Assembly: GCA_031546985.1 (NCBI GenBank)
Contig: JAVBJN010000115.1
Coordinates: 1-12,569 of the forward strand
Reading direction: 5' to 3'
Length of the DNA stretch: 12,569 bases
From: JAVBJN01 sp031546985
GTDB lineage: Bacteria > Bacteroidota > Bacteroidia > Chitinophagales > Chitinophagaceae
This document shows positions 1-6,993 of the stretch, one piece after another. Positions within the stretch are counted from its first letter, which is position 1. Each line of letters opens with the position of its first letter. Position numbers and translations under genes: made by a program. The notes below the pieces were generated by a model. That model saw nothing but the letters and a program-made list of their open reading frames with translations. It ran no database searches and was not told the DNA's origin.

Positions 1-1
1 G

Positions 2-223
2 CTCATCATTGGCCTCAACTCCGTGGCCCTTACCTGGACCATACGCATACTGGCAGGCCAGTTGCAGATCAGCAACAGTTATATTGCCTACCTCATTGTA
101 GCCATTGTGTGCAATGTTGCAGAGCTGGTTTCTAACATTTATGCTGCTATTGTAACCCGCAAAGGACAGGATGTGCGCTTCTGGTTCTTTGGCGCTTTAA
201 CCCAACTCACCTGCAAGCCATGA
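2..223 (+). CDS. C-terminal end of an unidentified membrane protein (5' truncated by window)
   Basis: The reading frame is open from the first bases of the window and ends at TGA 221-223, so only the last 73 residues are visible. The first ATG-like codon in view is not the true start. About 20 hydrophobic residues (SYIAYLIVAIVCNVAELV, roughly codons 24-41) form one probable transmembrane helix, followed by a short polar segment (TRKGQD) and an aromatic tail. I do not recognise the family. The stop overlaps the start of the next gene (ATGA at 220-223), which suggests translational coupling with the M48 protease and a possible shared function in the envelope. That function is inference only. 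Confidence 0.6.
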   Translation, partial: LIIGLNSVALTWTIRILAGQLQISNSYIAYLIVAIVCNVAELVSNIYAAIVTRKGQDVRFWFFGALTQLTCKP

Positions 224-1053
224 AAAAACTGATATTGGAAGCCACCATTATGCTGGCCCTTATTGTAGGCGGCTGGCTGTTGCTCTCGCAGATTCCGTTT
301 ATTAATGAGGCTAAATTTAACGCCATGACCCAAAAGCAACAGGCCAAACTGGGCAAGCTGCTGATGGAAAGCATTACCAAAGAGTTTACCCCTATCGAAG
401 GCCAACCCATCAATACCGCACTCGACAGCATTAAAAACAAGCTTTGCAGCGATAAAAAAGCTACCCCCAACGATTATCATATCATATTGCTGAACCACAA
501 TGAGGTAAACGCATTTGCCCTGCCGGGCAACTATATTGTGGTATTTAAAGGCCTTATCGACTCTGCCCGCAGTGCAGATGAAGTAGCTGGTGTGCTGGGC
601 CACGAAATTGGCCACCACCAGGAAGGTCATATTATGAAGCGCCTGGTAAAAGAAGTGGGTGTGGGCATTCTGCTTACGGTGACAGGCGGAGAAGCCGGCG
701 GGCAAATCATTAAAGAAATAGGCGGTAAGCTGCTTTCGGCCTCTTTTGACCGCTCGCAGGAAAGAGAAGCCGACGCATTTGCGGTAAAACTGCTGCAGCA
801 AAACCATATAGACCCTTCGGGGCTGGCCCATTTCCTGTTCCGGCTGCCGGGCAACCATTCGGCGATGGCCAAAACAACCGAGCTCTTTAGTACCCACCCG
901 CACAGCAAAGACCGGGCTGCTGATATTCTGAAACAGGCCCATGCCGCCAAAACAACTTACAGACCGGTGTTACCCGACCCATACTGGACCACGGCGGTTC
1001 AAAAAATGAATAGCGATAGCACGAACAAAATGTCAGAAACAACTGAACAATAA
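220..1053 (+). CDS. Membrane-anchored M48-family zinc metalloprotease
   Basis: The product is a 277-residue zinc protease of the M48 (Ste24/HtpX/BepA-like) type. A hydrophobic N-terminal segment (about residues 8-26) acts as a membrane anchor or signal, and the catalytic domain follows directly. The zinc-binding HEIGH motif is at 128-132, with the expected EREADAFA segment at 181-188 supplying the third ligand. A THPHSKDR segment at 225-232 matches the conserved STHP...R region near the active site of BepA-type enzymes. The protein has no TPR domain and no multi-helix HtpX-type membrane part, so it resembles the short M48 proteins that degrade misfolded envelope proteins. The start is fixed by the ATGA overlap with the upstream membrane-protein gene, which indicates co-transcription. 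The family call is secure; the substrate and the side of the membrane are inferred. Confidence 0.9.
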   Translation: MKKLILEATIMLALIVGGWLLLSQIPFINEAKFNAMTQKQQAKLGKLLMESITKEFTPIEGQPINTALDSIKNKLCSDKKATPNDYHIILLNHNEVNAFALPGNYIVVFKGLIDSARSADEVAGVLGHEIGHHQEGHIMKRLVKEVGVGILLTVTGGEAGGQIIKEIGGKLLSASFDRSQEREADAFAVKLLQQNHIDPSGLAHFLFRLPGNHSAMAKTTELFSTHPHSKDRAADILKQAHAAKTTYRPVLPDPYWTTAVQKMNSDSTNKMSETTEQ

Positions 1054-1151
1054 CATGCTACGGGTGTTGCTTAACAGATAAGATATATAGGAATTTTAAT
1101 GAAAATAAAGTTACTGTCTGTATATTTACTTCTGAACCCAATACCACACCA

Positions 1152-4148
1152 ATGCGACTTAAAAAATCGCTATTATATCTTATTGCCGTAATATGCCTGT
1201 TTTTTACGGCATATATCGTGCAGGCTTTTGTGCTTTACAGATGGACCACCCAGGCCAACCGGATGGTGGCCCATACCAATAAAGTATTAAATAAGATTGC
1301 AACCATCCAGACCGGAACCCAGCAGCTGGAGTCTTCTGCCAGGGGTTACCTGCTTACCCACGACCAAAAGTATTACCAGCAACTGAAAAAGTGCTCGCTA
1401 ACACTGTATGGCAATATTAAGGAGCTGCACCACCTTACTTCCAATAATCCCTCGCAGACATCGCGCGCGGCCAGGCTGGAGCAACTCATTACCAATAAAG
1501 TAAGCAATGCCGAGGCACTGATCAGCGAGCAAAACGCCAATAAGCAGTTTGTACCGGTTACCATCCAGAACCAGCAGAACGTAACGGTAGACAACCACAT
1601 CGACCAAACCATCGGCGATATGGAGCTGGCCGAGAAACTGCTGCTCACCCAACGATCTGCCACCCACAGCTCTTACTCCATTACCCGCACGGTAATCAAC
1701 GTTACGGGTTATATTATAATGACGCTGGTGCTTATCTGGAGCATATTGCAGATCAATAAGAACATCCGCAAAAAGGAAGAAGCGGAGCAACAGCTAAAAC
1801 TGCATGCCCGTAAATACAAGCTGCTGGTAGAAGATTCCGGTGTTACCACCATTGTGGTAAACAAAGAAGGCACGATCCTCTTTGCCAGTCAAAACATACA
1901 GGATCTTACCGGCTACAATGCCCGCGAGGTTACCGAACGGTCGTGGCTCGAGTATGTAGATGAAACCTACCTGCCCAATGTGGCCGCTTTACGCGAAGCT
2001 ATTAGTACCAATGCTACCGGTTTTGATTTTACCACCACCTTTCAGCTCCGGTTGCTGCACAAAGCCGGTAAATCGTGCTGGGTAGCCTGCCGGGCCTTTC
2101 CGGTGCGCAACAGCCGCAACGAAATTTCTGAAATACAGTTTGTACTCTGGAACATCGAATCTGAAGTAAAAGCCCGTACGGAAATTGAAAAACTGGAAGA
2201 CGACCGCAAGGCACAGCAAAAACTGCTGCAAGGTGTTATCGACAACATCCCTTCTATCATTTACATCAAAGACCTGGAAGGCAATTACGTACTCATCAAC
2301 AAAAAGATGGAAGAAACGCTGCACCTGCCCGCAGCGGCTATATTGGGCAGAAACGACCGGCAGATACTGGCCGAAAACGAGGAGCATGACCTGTACAGCA
2401 ATGCCGACCGTATTGTAATAAACCAGAAAACGGTTTACTCTTTTGAGGATGTAAAATTCCCGAACGGCATGCCGCAGTATTACTGGATCACCAAGTTCCC
2501 GCTGTTCGACTCCGAAGGGCATGTCATAAACGTTTGCGGACTGGCTACCGATATTACCGAGCGCAAGCTCGATGAGCTGCGGCTGCTCGAAGCCAAAAGC
2601 GAGGCAGAGCAGGCCAAACAGGCCCAGGAAGTGTTTCTGGCCAATATGAGCCACGAGATACGCACGCCTATGAACGGCATCATTGGTATGTGTAACCTGC
2701 TTATGGGCACACCCATGAATACCGAACAGCGGGAGTTCCTGGAATCTATACAGGAATCGTCGCGCAACCTCCTTTCTATCATCAACGACCTCCTCGATTT
2801 CTCTAAAATCAAATCAGGCAAGTTCCAGTTTGAGCATTATGCTTTTAAACTGCGGCATGTGCTCAAAAAAGCCATTTACCCGCTGCAGTTCAAAGCCGAT
2901 GAAAAAATGATCAAACTACAGATAGATATTACCGACGATGTGCCGGAAATATTGGTGGGCGATCCCATACGGCTGCAGCAGATATTGATTAACCTGATTG
3001 GCAATGCCATTAAATTCACGTCATACGGTTCTGTGCAACTGAGCGCTTCGGGCGAGTATAAAGATGCAAAAAACTACCTGCTGCGCCTTAAAGTAACCGA
3101 TAGCGGCATTGGCATTCCTAAAGATAAGCTGCAATACATTTTCGAAAGTTTTACCCAAAATACCCCTGCCCGCTTTGGTGGTACAGGCCTGGGCCTTGCT
3201 ATTGTAAAACAGCTGGCAGAGCTGCAAAACGGTACGGTGTATGTAGATAGTGAGGAGGGCAAAGGATCGGTATTTACCATAGAAATTCTATTCCCCATAG
3301 GATCGGAGCTGCCCTTGAGCAATGTAGATATACAGGTAAACGACAACCAGGCTGGCCAGTTATTGCTGGGCTTAAACATACTGGTGGCCGAGGACAACCA
3401 CATTAACCAGAAAGTAGTATACAACACCCTGCACCGGCAGGGCGCGCTGGTAACCCTGGCATCGAGCGGGAAAGACGCGGTAAAGCTGGCTGCCACGCAC
3501 CATTTTGATGTGATACTCATGGATTTGCAGATGCCCGAGATGAACGGCTACGAAGCCACTATGGCCATACGCCAGCATAGCACCCTCGATGTACCCATTA
3601 TCGCTATGACGGCAGATGCGCTTAAAGGCGAGGCAGAACGCTGCATTGAAGCTGGTATGACCGGCTACATTTCCAAACCGTTTGAACCGATAGACCTTTA
3701 CAAACAGATCCTGAACGTAACCGACCTGATGGTAGCCCGGCCCGAGCCTCCGGCTACTACAGCTACCGCACCGGAACCACAGGATAGTATGATCGTAGAC
3801 CTGTCGCTGCTGCATACTGTGGCCGATAACGACACGGCCTACATTCGTGAAGTGCTGGACCTCTACCTGCAAACCATGCCGGAGGGGCTTAACCAGCTGG
3901 GCGAACTGATACAGAAAGGCAACAACTGGGAAGCGGTATCGCACCAGGCTCATTTCCTTAAATCCAGTGCTGGCATTATCCGGGTATACAGCATGTACGA
4001 GGTGCTGGCCGAGGTAGAAACCAAAGCTAAAAACCAGCACGATCTGCATACGTTGCCGGGCTTAGCGCTGCAGTTGCAAAAATGGTATCAGGAGGCGGCG
4101 CCTATCTTGCACGAAGAGCAGGAGCGTTGCAGCACGGTTAAGGTATAA
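1152..4148 (+). CDS. Hybrid sensor histidine kinase (CHASE3-PAS-PAS-HisKA-HATPase-REC-Hpt)
   Basis: This 998-residue membrane kinase holds a whole phosphorelay in one chain. TM1 (about 8-28) and TM2 (about 181-200) flank a CHASE3-like helical sensor with the typical RGYLLT segment at 64-69. Two PAS domains follow (about 219-335 and 355-471), the second ending in the usual DITERK sequence. HisKA carries phospho-acceptor H501 (HEIRTP 501-506). The ATPase domain shows an N box (LINLIGNAIKF, 612-622), G1 (DSGIGIP, 650-656) and G2 (GGTGLGLAI, 676-684). The receiver has acidic residues E747/D748, phospho-acceptor D791, T820 and K842. The C-terminal Hpt domain has H934 in an AHFLKSS motif. All key residues are present and there is no DNA-binding output domain, so the phosphate should pass to a separate regulator not recognisable here. 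A near-consensus -7 element (TATATTTA, 1121-1128) precedes it without a clear -33. Confidence 0.95.
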   Translation: MRLKKSLLYLIAVICLFFTAYIVQAFVLYRWTTQANRMVAHTNKVLNKIATIQTGTQQLESSARGYLLTHDQKYYQQLKKCSLTLYGNIKELHHLTSNNPSQTSRAARLEQLITNKVSNAEALISEQNANKQFVPVTIQNQQNVTVDNHIDQTIGDMELAEKLLLTQRSATHSSYSITRTVINVTGYIIMTLVLIWSILQINKNIRKKEEAEQQLKLHARKYKLLVEDSGVTTIVVNKEGTILFASQNIQDLTGYNAREVTERSWLEYVDETYLPNVAALREAISTNATGFDFTTTFQLRLLHKAGKSCWVACRAFPVRNSRNEISEIQFVLWNIESEVKARTEIEKLEDDRKAQQKLLQGVIDNIPSIIYIKDLEGNYVLINKKMEETLHLPAAAILGRNDRQILAENEEHDLYSNADRIVINQKTVYSFEDVKFPNGMPQYYWITKFPLFDSEGHVINVCGLATDITERKLDELRLLEAKSEAEQAKQAQEVFLANMSHEIRTPMNGIIGMCNLLMGTPMNTEQREFLESIQESSRNLLSIINDLLDFSKIKSGKFQFEHYAFKLRHVLKKAIYPLQFKADEKMIKLQIDITDDVPEILVGDPIRLQQILINLIGNAIKFTSYGSVQLSASGEYKDAKNYLLRLKVTDSGIGIPKDKLQYIFESFTQNTPARFGGTGLGLAIVKQLAELQNGTVYVDSEEGKGSVFTIEILFPIGSELPLSNVDIQVNDNQAGQLLLGLNILVAEDNHINQKVVYNTLHRQGALVTLASSGKDAVKLAATHHFDVILMDLQMPEMNGYEATMAIRQHSTLDVPIIAMTADALKGEAERCIEAGMTGYISKPFEPIDLYKQILNVTDLMVARPEPPATTATAPEPQDSMIVDLSLLHTVADNDTAYIREVLDLYLQTMPEGLNQLGELIQKGNNWEAVSHQAHFLKSSAGIIRVYSMYEVLAEVETKAKNQHDLHTLPGLALQLQKWYQEAAPILHEEQERCSTVKV

Positions 4149-4168
4149 ATCAAAAGGTTGTAACTTTA
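4138..4168 (+). promoter_or_regulatory. Possible Bacteroidota promoter before the lipoprotein gene
   Basis: TAACTTTA at 4161-4168 differs from the TAnnTTTG -7 consensus only in the last base, and a TTA lies 20 bases upstream at 4138-4140. This is the same geometry as the better queA promoter. It overlaps the end of the kinase gene. The match is imperfect, so the lipoprotein may instead be co-transcribed with the kinase. Confidence 0.3.
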
Positions 4169-4182
4169 GTTAAACACACCGG

Positions 4183-4587
4183 ATGAAATACCTGGCATTA
4201 TTTACCCTTTTGGCTATGGCTGGCATAACCGCCTGCCACAAAGACAAACCTTTGTGCGATGGCAGCAGCGCTGCTAATTGTACAACTGAGTTTGTAACCA
4301 TTTCTACCAGGGTAACCGATGCCGGAGGCTCTCCGGTACTGCTCGACGATTATTATACCACCCGCAACTCCAACGGGCAGCAGATCCGCATCAGCGCTAC
4401 CATCCACGATGGTTATTATCCCATACTGGACGATAGCTACCAGCAATCGCTGGCTTGCACGCAAGAGGTGTTTATATTCCACGGTTTTAAGAACGGAACC
4501 GAAGTCGTATCTGCCAATTATACCCTGGGAGCCGACCAATGCCATATCGTATTCCTCAAAGGCAGCCTGGACCTGAAAGCACGTTAA
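4183..4587 (+). CDS. Small secreted lipoprotein of unknown function
   Basis: The 134-residue product begins with a short charged end, a hydrophobic core and a lipobox (GITAC) with the lipidated cysteine at residue 18, so it should be processed by signal peptidase II and anchored to the envelope. The mature part is about 117 residues with four more cysteines (25, 33, 92, 120), enough for two disulfides. It has alternating polar and hydrophobic stretches typical of a small beta-rich domain. I do not recognise the family. It begins 34 bases after the hybrid kinase stop on the same strand, so it could be co-transcribed with it, but a weak promoter-like element lies between them. The lipoprotein call is firm; a role with the kinase is speculation. 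Confidence 0.8.
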   Translation: MKYLALFTLLAMAGITACHKDKPLCDGSSAANCTTEFVTISTRVTDAGGSPVLLDDYYTTRNSNGQQIRISATIHDGYYPILDDSYQQSLACTQEVFIFHGFKNGTEVVSANYTLGADQCHIVFLKGSLDLKAR

Positions 4588-4613
4588 ACAGAGTGCCAAA
4601 TGCCCTACCTTTG
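4584..4613 (+). promoter_or_regulatory. queA promoter (Bacteroidota type)
   Basis: TACCTTTG at 4606-4613 is a perfect TAnnTTTG -7 element, with a weak -33 (TTA, 4584-4586) 19 bases upstream that overlaps the lipoprotein stop. Transcription would begin near 4618-4621, about 15 bases before ATG 4635. That would leave the in-frame ATG at 4539 outside the transcript, which supports 4635 as the queA start. Confidence 0.6.
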
Positions 4614-4634
4614 CGCCTGCAAAGAGAATATTTT

Positions 4635-5834
4635 ATGCTCCGTTCAGAAGATTTTGACTACCCGTTACCGGATGAGAAAATAGCCCGTTACCCCGTTTCG
4701 CCCAGGCACCAGTCTAAATTGCTGGTGTACCGCCACGGGCAGATTACCGACAGCAGCTTTCTACAATTACCCGACTACCTGCCGGAACATACCCTACTGG
4801 TTTTCAACAATACCAGGGTTATACCCGCGCGCATTGCCTTTCATAACGAAACCGGCGCGCGCATCGAAATATTCCTGCTTAACCCAGCCAATAAAGACAT
4901 TGCCGTTCAGGATGAGGTAAGCCGTACCGGCACCGCCACCTGGGAGGTAATGATTGGCAACCGCAAGCGCTGGAAACCCAGCCACCTCTTAACCCAAACT
5001 TTTACACTCCAAAACCAGGAGGTAACCTTGAGTGCAGAGCTGGTATCGGAAGGGCCGTTTACCGTTACGCTTACCTGGCAGCCCGGTAACCTGAGCTTTG
5101 AAGAAATTATTGAACAGATTGGCCATACCCCGCTGCCTCCTTACCTTAAAAGGGAAAGCGAGGAGATCGATAAAAATACCTACCAAACTACCTACTCTAA
5201 AACCAAAGGTTCTGTAGCCGCCCCCACCGCTGGCCTACACTTTACACCAGAGGTGCAGGCATTGCTCACCCAAAAGGGCATAGCCCAGCTGGAAGTAACC
5301 CTGCATGTAGGGGCCGGCACCTTTAGGCCACTAAAAACCGAAGATGCCCGCGAGCACGATATGCATGCCGAGCAGTTCCAGGTGAGTACGGCCATGCTTA
5401 ACCAGCTGCTGCACCATAACGGTCCTTTTATTTCAGTGGGCACTACTTCTACCCGCCTGCTCGAAAGCCTGTACTGGCTGGCCGCACAATGGATGAATTC
5501 ACCTTCAATGCCTGCCTATGTAGACCAGCACGCCCCTTACCGGACGTATGCTACCCTGCCTGCCAGCAAACAGGAAGCCCTGTCGTTTCTGCTGCAATAC
5601 ATGGAAGAGCGCCAGACCGATCTGCTTATCGGGCAAACCTCTATTTACATTTACCCCGGCTATCGTTTCAGGATGATCGATGGATTGGTAACCAATTTTC
5701 ACCAGCCCAAATCTACTTTGCTGCTGCTCATCTCTACCCTCATTGGCGACAATTGGAAGCGGGTATACGATCATGCGCTGGCGTACGATTACCGTTTCCT
5801 GAGCTACGGCGATAGTTCGTTGCTGCTGCCTTAG
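4635..5834 (+). CDS. queA: S-adenosylmethionine:tRNA ribosyltransferase-isomerase (QueA)
   Basis: QueA transfers and isomerises the ribosyl part of SAM onto 7-aminomethyl-7-deazaguanine in tRNA to give epoxyqueuosine, the next-to-last step of queuosine synthesis, in the cytoplasm. Family motifs are visible throughout: the N-terminal DFDYPLPDEKIARYP (6-20), FNNTRVIPARI (57-67), AAPTAGLHFT (195-204), HVGAGTFRP (224-232) with HDMHAE (241-246), GTTSTRLLES (269-278), IYIYPGYRF (337-345) and TNFHQPKSTLL (353-363). The frame is open from ATG 4539, but that start would overlap the lipoprotein gene by 49 bases and add 32 residues unrelated to the family. ATG 4635 gives the proper N-terminus and sits just after a good promoter. 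At 399 residues it is longer than the usual 340-365. The extra length lies around residues 280-333, between the GTTSTR and YPGYRF motifs. Confidence 0.96.
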   Translation: MLRSEDFDYPLPDEKIARYPVSPRHQSKLLVYRHGQITDSSFLQLPDYLPEHTLLVFNNTRVIPARIAFHNETGARIEIFLLNPANKDIAVQDEVSRTGTATWEVMIGNRKRWKPSHLLTQTFTLQNQEVTLSAELVSEGPFTVTLTWQPGNLSFEEIIEQIGHTPLPPYLKRESEEIDKNTYQTTYSKTKGSVAAPTAGLHFTPEVQALLTQKGIAQLEVTLHVGAGTFRPLKTEDAREHDMHAEQFQVSTAMLNQLLHHNGPFISVGTTSTRLLESLYWLAAQWMNSPSMPAYVDQHAPYRTYATLPASKQEALSFLLQYMEERQTDLLIGQTSIYIYPGYRFRMIDGLVTNFHQPKSTLLLLISTLIGDNWKRVYDHALAYDYRFLSYGDSSLLLP

Positions 5835-5893
5835 GGGCGTATACTCGTGCTGCGGATTACTTTATGTGAATCGTGAATAGCCAATGGTGAGAG

Positions 5894-6077
5894 GTGAAAC
5901 GTCAAAAGTGAGAGGGTGTGTATGCTTATGCTCATTAATAACGATGTCATGCTGCCCTGCAAGGAGCAGCATCTCTGTTGAAGATAATTGTTGCTGAAAG
6001 ATCCTGCTTCCCGGCTCATACTTCCCCGCATAGGCGGAACAAGCGCTAGGTGCAGGATGACAACAGGGAGTGAGAGG
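5894..6077. repeat. Repeat unit A1 (two opposed hairpins)
   Basis: The unit carries a purine-rich start, a leader, hairpin 1 with stem ATGCTGC (5949-5955) and GCAGCAT (5966-5972) around a 10-base loop, and hairpin 2 with stem ATCCTGC (6001-6007) and GCAGGAT (6052-6058) around a 44-base interior that includes CCGC/GCGG. Hairpin 1 is preceded by TGTC and followed by CTC. Hairpin 2 is preceded by AG and followed by GACA, so the two are the same kind of element in opposite orientation. Confidence 0.8.
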
Positions 6078-6249
6078 GGAAACGTCAAAGGTGAAAAGGT
6101 ATGTATGCCGATGTTCCACATTATCACATTACTCGATTGCTGCACGCAAGAGATCCTGCTCTCATTCGTTCCTCATTCGGCAGGATGACAAGCTCTCACT
6201 TGATCTGTCATGCTGCCCCGGACGCAGGATAGACAACAGGGAATGAGAA
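6078..6249. repeat. Repeat unit B1
   Basis: The unit has a purine-rich start, a leader ending in a small stem TTGC/GCAA (6137-6140 with 6146-6149, loop TGCAC), a hairpin ATCCTGC (6153-6159)/GCAGGAT (6180-6186) whose 20-base loop holds CTCATTCG twice, and a short TGTC...GACA block (6206-6235) that looks like an A unit with its interior deleted. Confidence 0.75.
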
Positions 6250-6433
6250 GTGAAACGTCAAAAGTGAGAGGGTGTGTATGCTTATGCTCATTAATAGCGG
6301 TGTCATGCTGCCCTGCAAGGAGCAGCATCTCTGTTGAAGATAATTGTTGCTGAAAGATCCTGCTTCCCGGCTCATACTTCCCCGCATAGGCGGAACAAGC
6401 GCCAGGTGCAGGATGACAACAGGGAGTGAGAGG
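6250..6433. repeat. Repeat unit A2
   Basis: This copy is the same length as A1 and differs at three positions: two in the AACGA/AGCGG segment and one in GCTAGG/GCCAGG. Its hairpin stems are unchanged, with hairpin 2 at 6357-6363 and 6408-6414. The purine-rich spacer that should follow it is mostly deleted. Confidence 0.8.
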
Positions 6434-6592
6434 AGAAAAAGCTGTGTATGCTTATGTTCCACATTGTCTTATTACTTGATTACTGCACGTAAGAGATCCT
6501 GCTCTCATTCGTTCCTCATTCGGCAGGATGACAAGCTCTCACTTGATCTGTCATGCTGCCCCGGACGCAGGATGGACAACAAGAAGTGAGAA
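6434..6592. repeat. Repeat unit B2
   Basis: This copy has a shortened spacer and a second type of leader (GCTGTGTATGCTTATG, 6441-6456). The small stem is TTAC/GTAA (6480-6483 with 6489-6492), where B1 has TTGC/GCAA. The main stem is 6496-6502 with 6523-6529. A deleted-A block lies at 6549-6578. Confidence 0.75.
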
Positions 6593-6770
6593 GTGAAACG
6601 TCAAAGGTGAAAAGCTGTGTATGCTTATGTTCCACATTGTCTTATTACTTGATTGCTGCACGCAAGAGATCCTGCTCTCATTCGTTCCTCATTCGGCAAG
6701 ATGACAAGCTCTCACTTGATCTATCTGGCTGCCCCGGTGCAGGATGACAACAGGGAGTGAGGAGTGAGAA
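6593..6770. repeat. Repeat unit B3
   Basis: Its leader is like B2 but its small stem is like B1 (TTGC/GCAA, G6655 with C6663). The main hairpin has one changed base in the right arm (GCAAGAT, 6696-6702). The left edge of its deleted-A block is degraded (ATCTGG in place of GTCATG, near 6722-6728), while the right edge, GGTGCAGGATGACA, is identical to that of the A units. Confidence 0.75.
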
Positions 6771-6886
6771 GTGAAACGTCAAAGGTGAAAAGGTATGTAT
6801 GCCGATGTTCCACATTATCACATTACTCGATTACTGCACGTAAGAGATCCTGCTCTCATTCGTTCCTCATTCGGCAGGATGACAAC
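6771..6886. repeat. Repeat unit B4, truncated
   Basis: Its leader is like B1 and its small stem like B2 (TTAC/GTAA, A6833 with T6841). The main hairpin is intact at 6847-6853 and 6874-6880. The unit stops after GATGACAACGG and lacks the deleted-A block, which marks the end of the array. Confidence 0.75.
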
Positions 6887-6899
6887 GGAGAGTTTTCAC

Positions 6900-6939
6900 A
6901 GACCTGATCCCGCATGTGCGGGGCGCACCTGGCAGGTCT
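6900..6939. repeat. Nested hairpin, GACCTG family
   Basis: An outer stem AGACCTG (6900-6906)/CAGGTCT (6933-6939) encloses an inner stem CCCGC (6909-6913)/GCGGG (6918-6922). The right side contains ACCTGGCAGG (6927-6936), which recurs at 10535-10544 and 10597-10606. No T-tract follows, so it is not a standard terminator. Confidence 0.7.
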
Positions 6940-6948
6940 TCACGGCCT

Positions 6949-6993
6949 TTCACCATTCACATTTCACCATTCACCTCTGACCTCTCACCTTTC
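6949..6993. repeat. Pyrimidine-rich TCACC repeat tract
   Basis: The + strand repeats TTTCACCATTCAC and ACCTCTGACCTCTCACC, with almost no G. Its complement is the same kind of GGTGAGAGGT sequence that opens the array: 5886-5895 matches the inverted 6980-6989. It therefore forms an inverted flank to the array. It encodes nothing recognisable. Confidence 0.65.

Larger units (their letters stand above)
5886..6886. repeat. Tandem composite repeat array (A-B-A-B-B-B)
   Basis: Six related units of about 116-184 bases follow one another. Most begin with a purine-rich spacer beginning GTGAAACGTCAAA or close to it, then a GTATGCTTATG-like leader, then a hairpin block. Type A occurs at 5894 and 6250, a spacing of exactly 356 bases. 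Type B occurs at 6078, 6434, 6593 and 6771, the last truncated. The B2 copy lost most of its spacer. Inside the units, 7-bp stems (ATGCTGC/GCAGCAT or ATCCTGC/GCAGGAT) are bordered by TGTC or GACA on one side and by CTC or AG on the other, in both orientations. The A copies differ at 3 of 184 bases, so duplication is recent. No transposase or coding function is visible. Confidence 0.9.

Noticed and set aside
3372..4049. 225-codon - strand frame opposite the hybrid kinase
   Set aside because: It is antisense to the well-supported receiver and Hpt domains and has no family features.
4539..4634. In-frame 32-codon N-terminal extension of queA
   Set aside because: It overlaps the lipoprotein gene, is unlike the QueA N-terminus, and lies upstream of a perfect -7 promoter element that fits start 4635.
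5831..6747. Open frames of 60-104 codons on both strands within the repeat array
   Set aside because: They recur because the repeat units recur, start and stop at unit-dependent positions, occur on both strands, and show no family motif or clear start signal.
5886..6886. CRISPR array
   Set aside because: Repeat units are 116-184 bases with similar, not unique, interiors; there are no short constant repeats with regular unique spacers and no cas genes.
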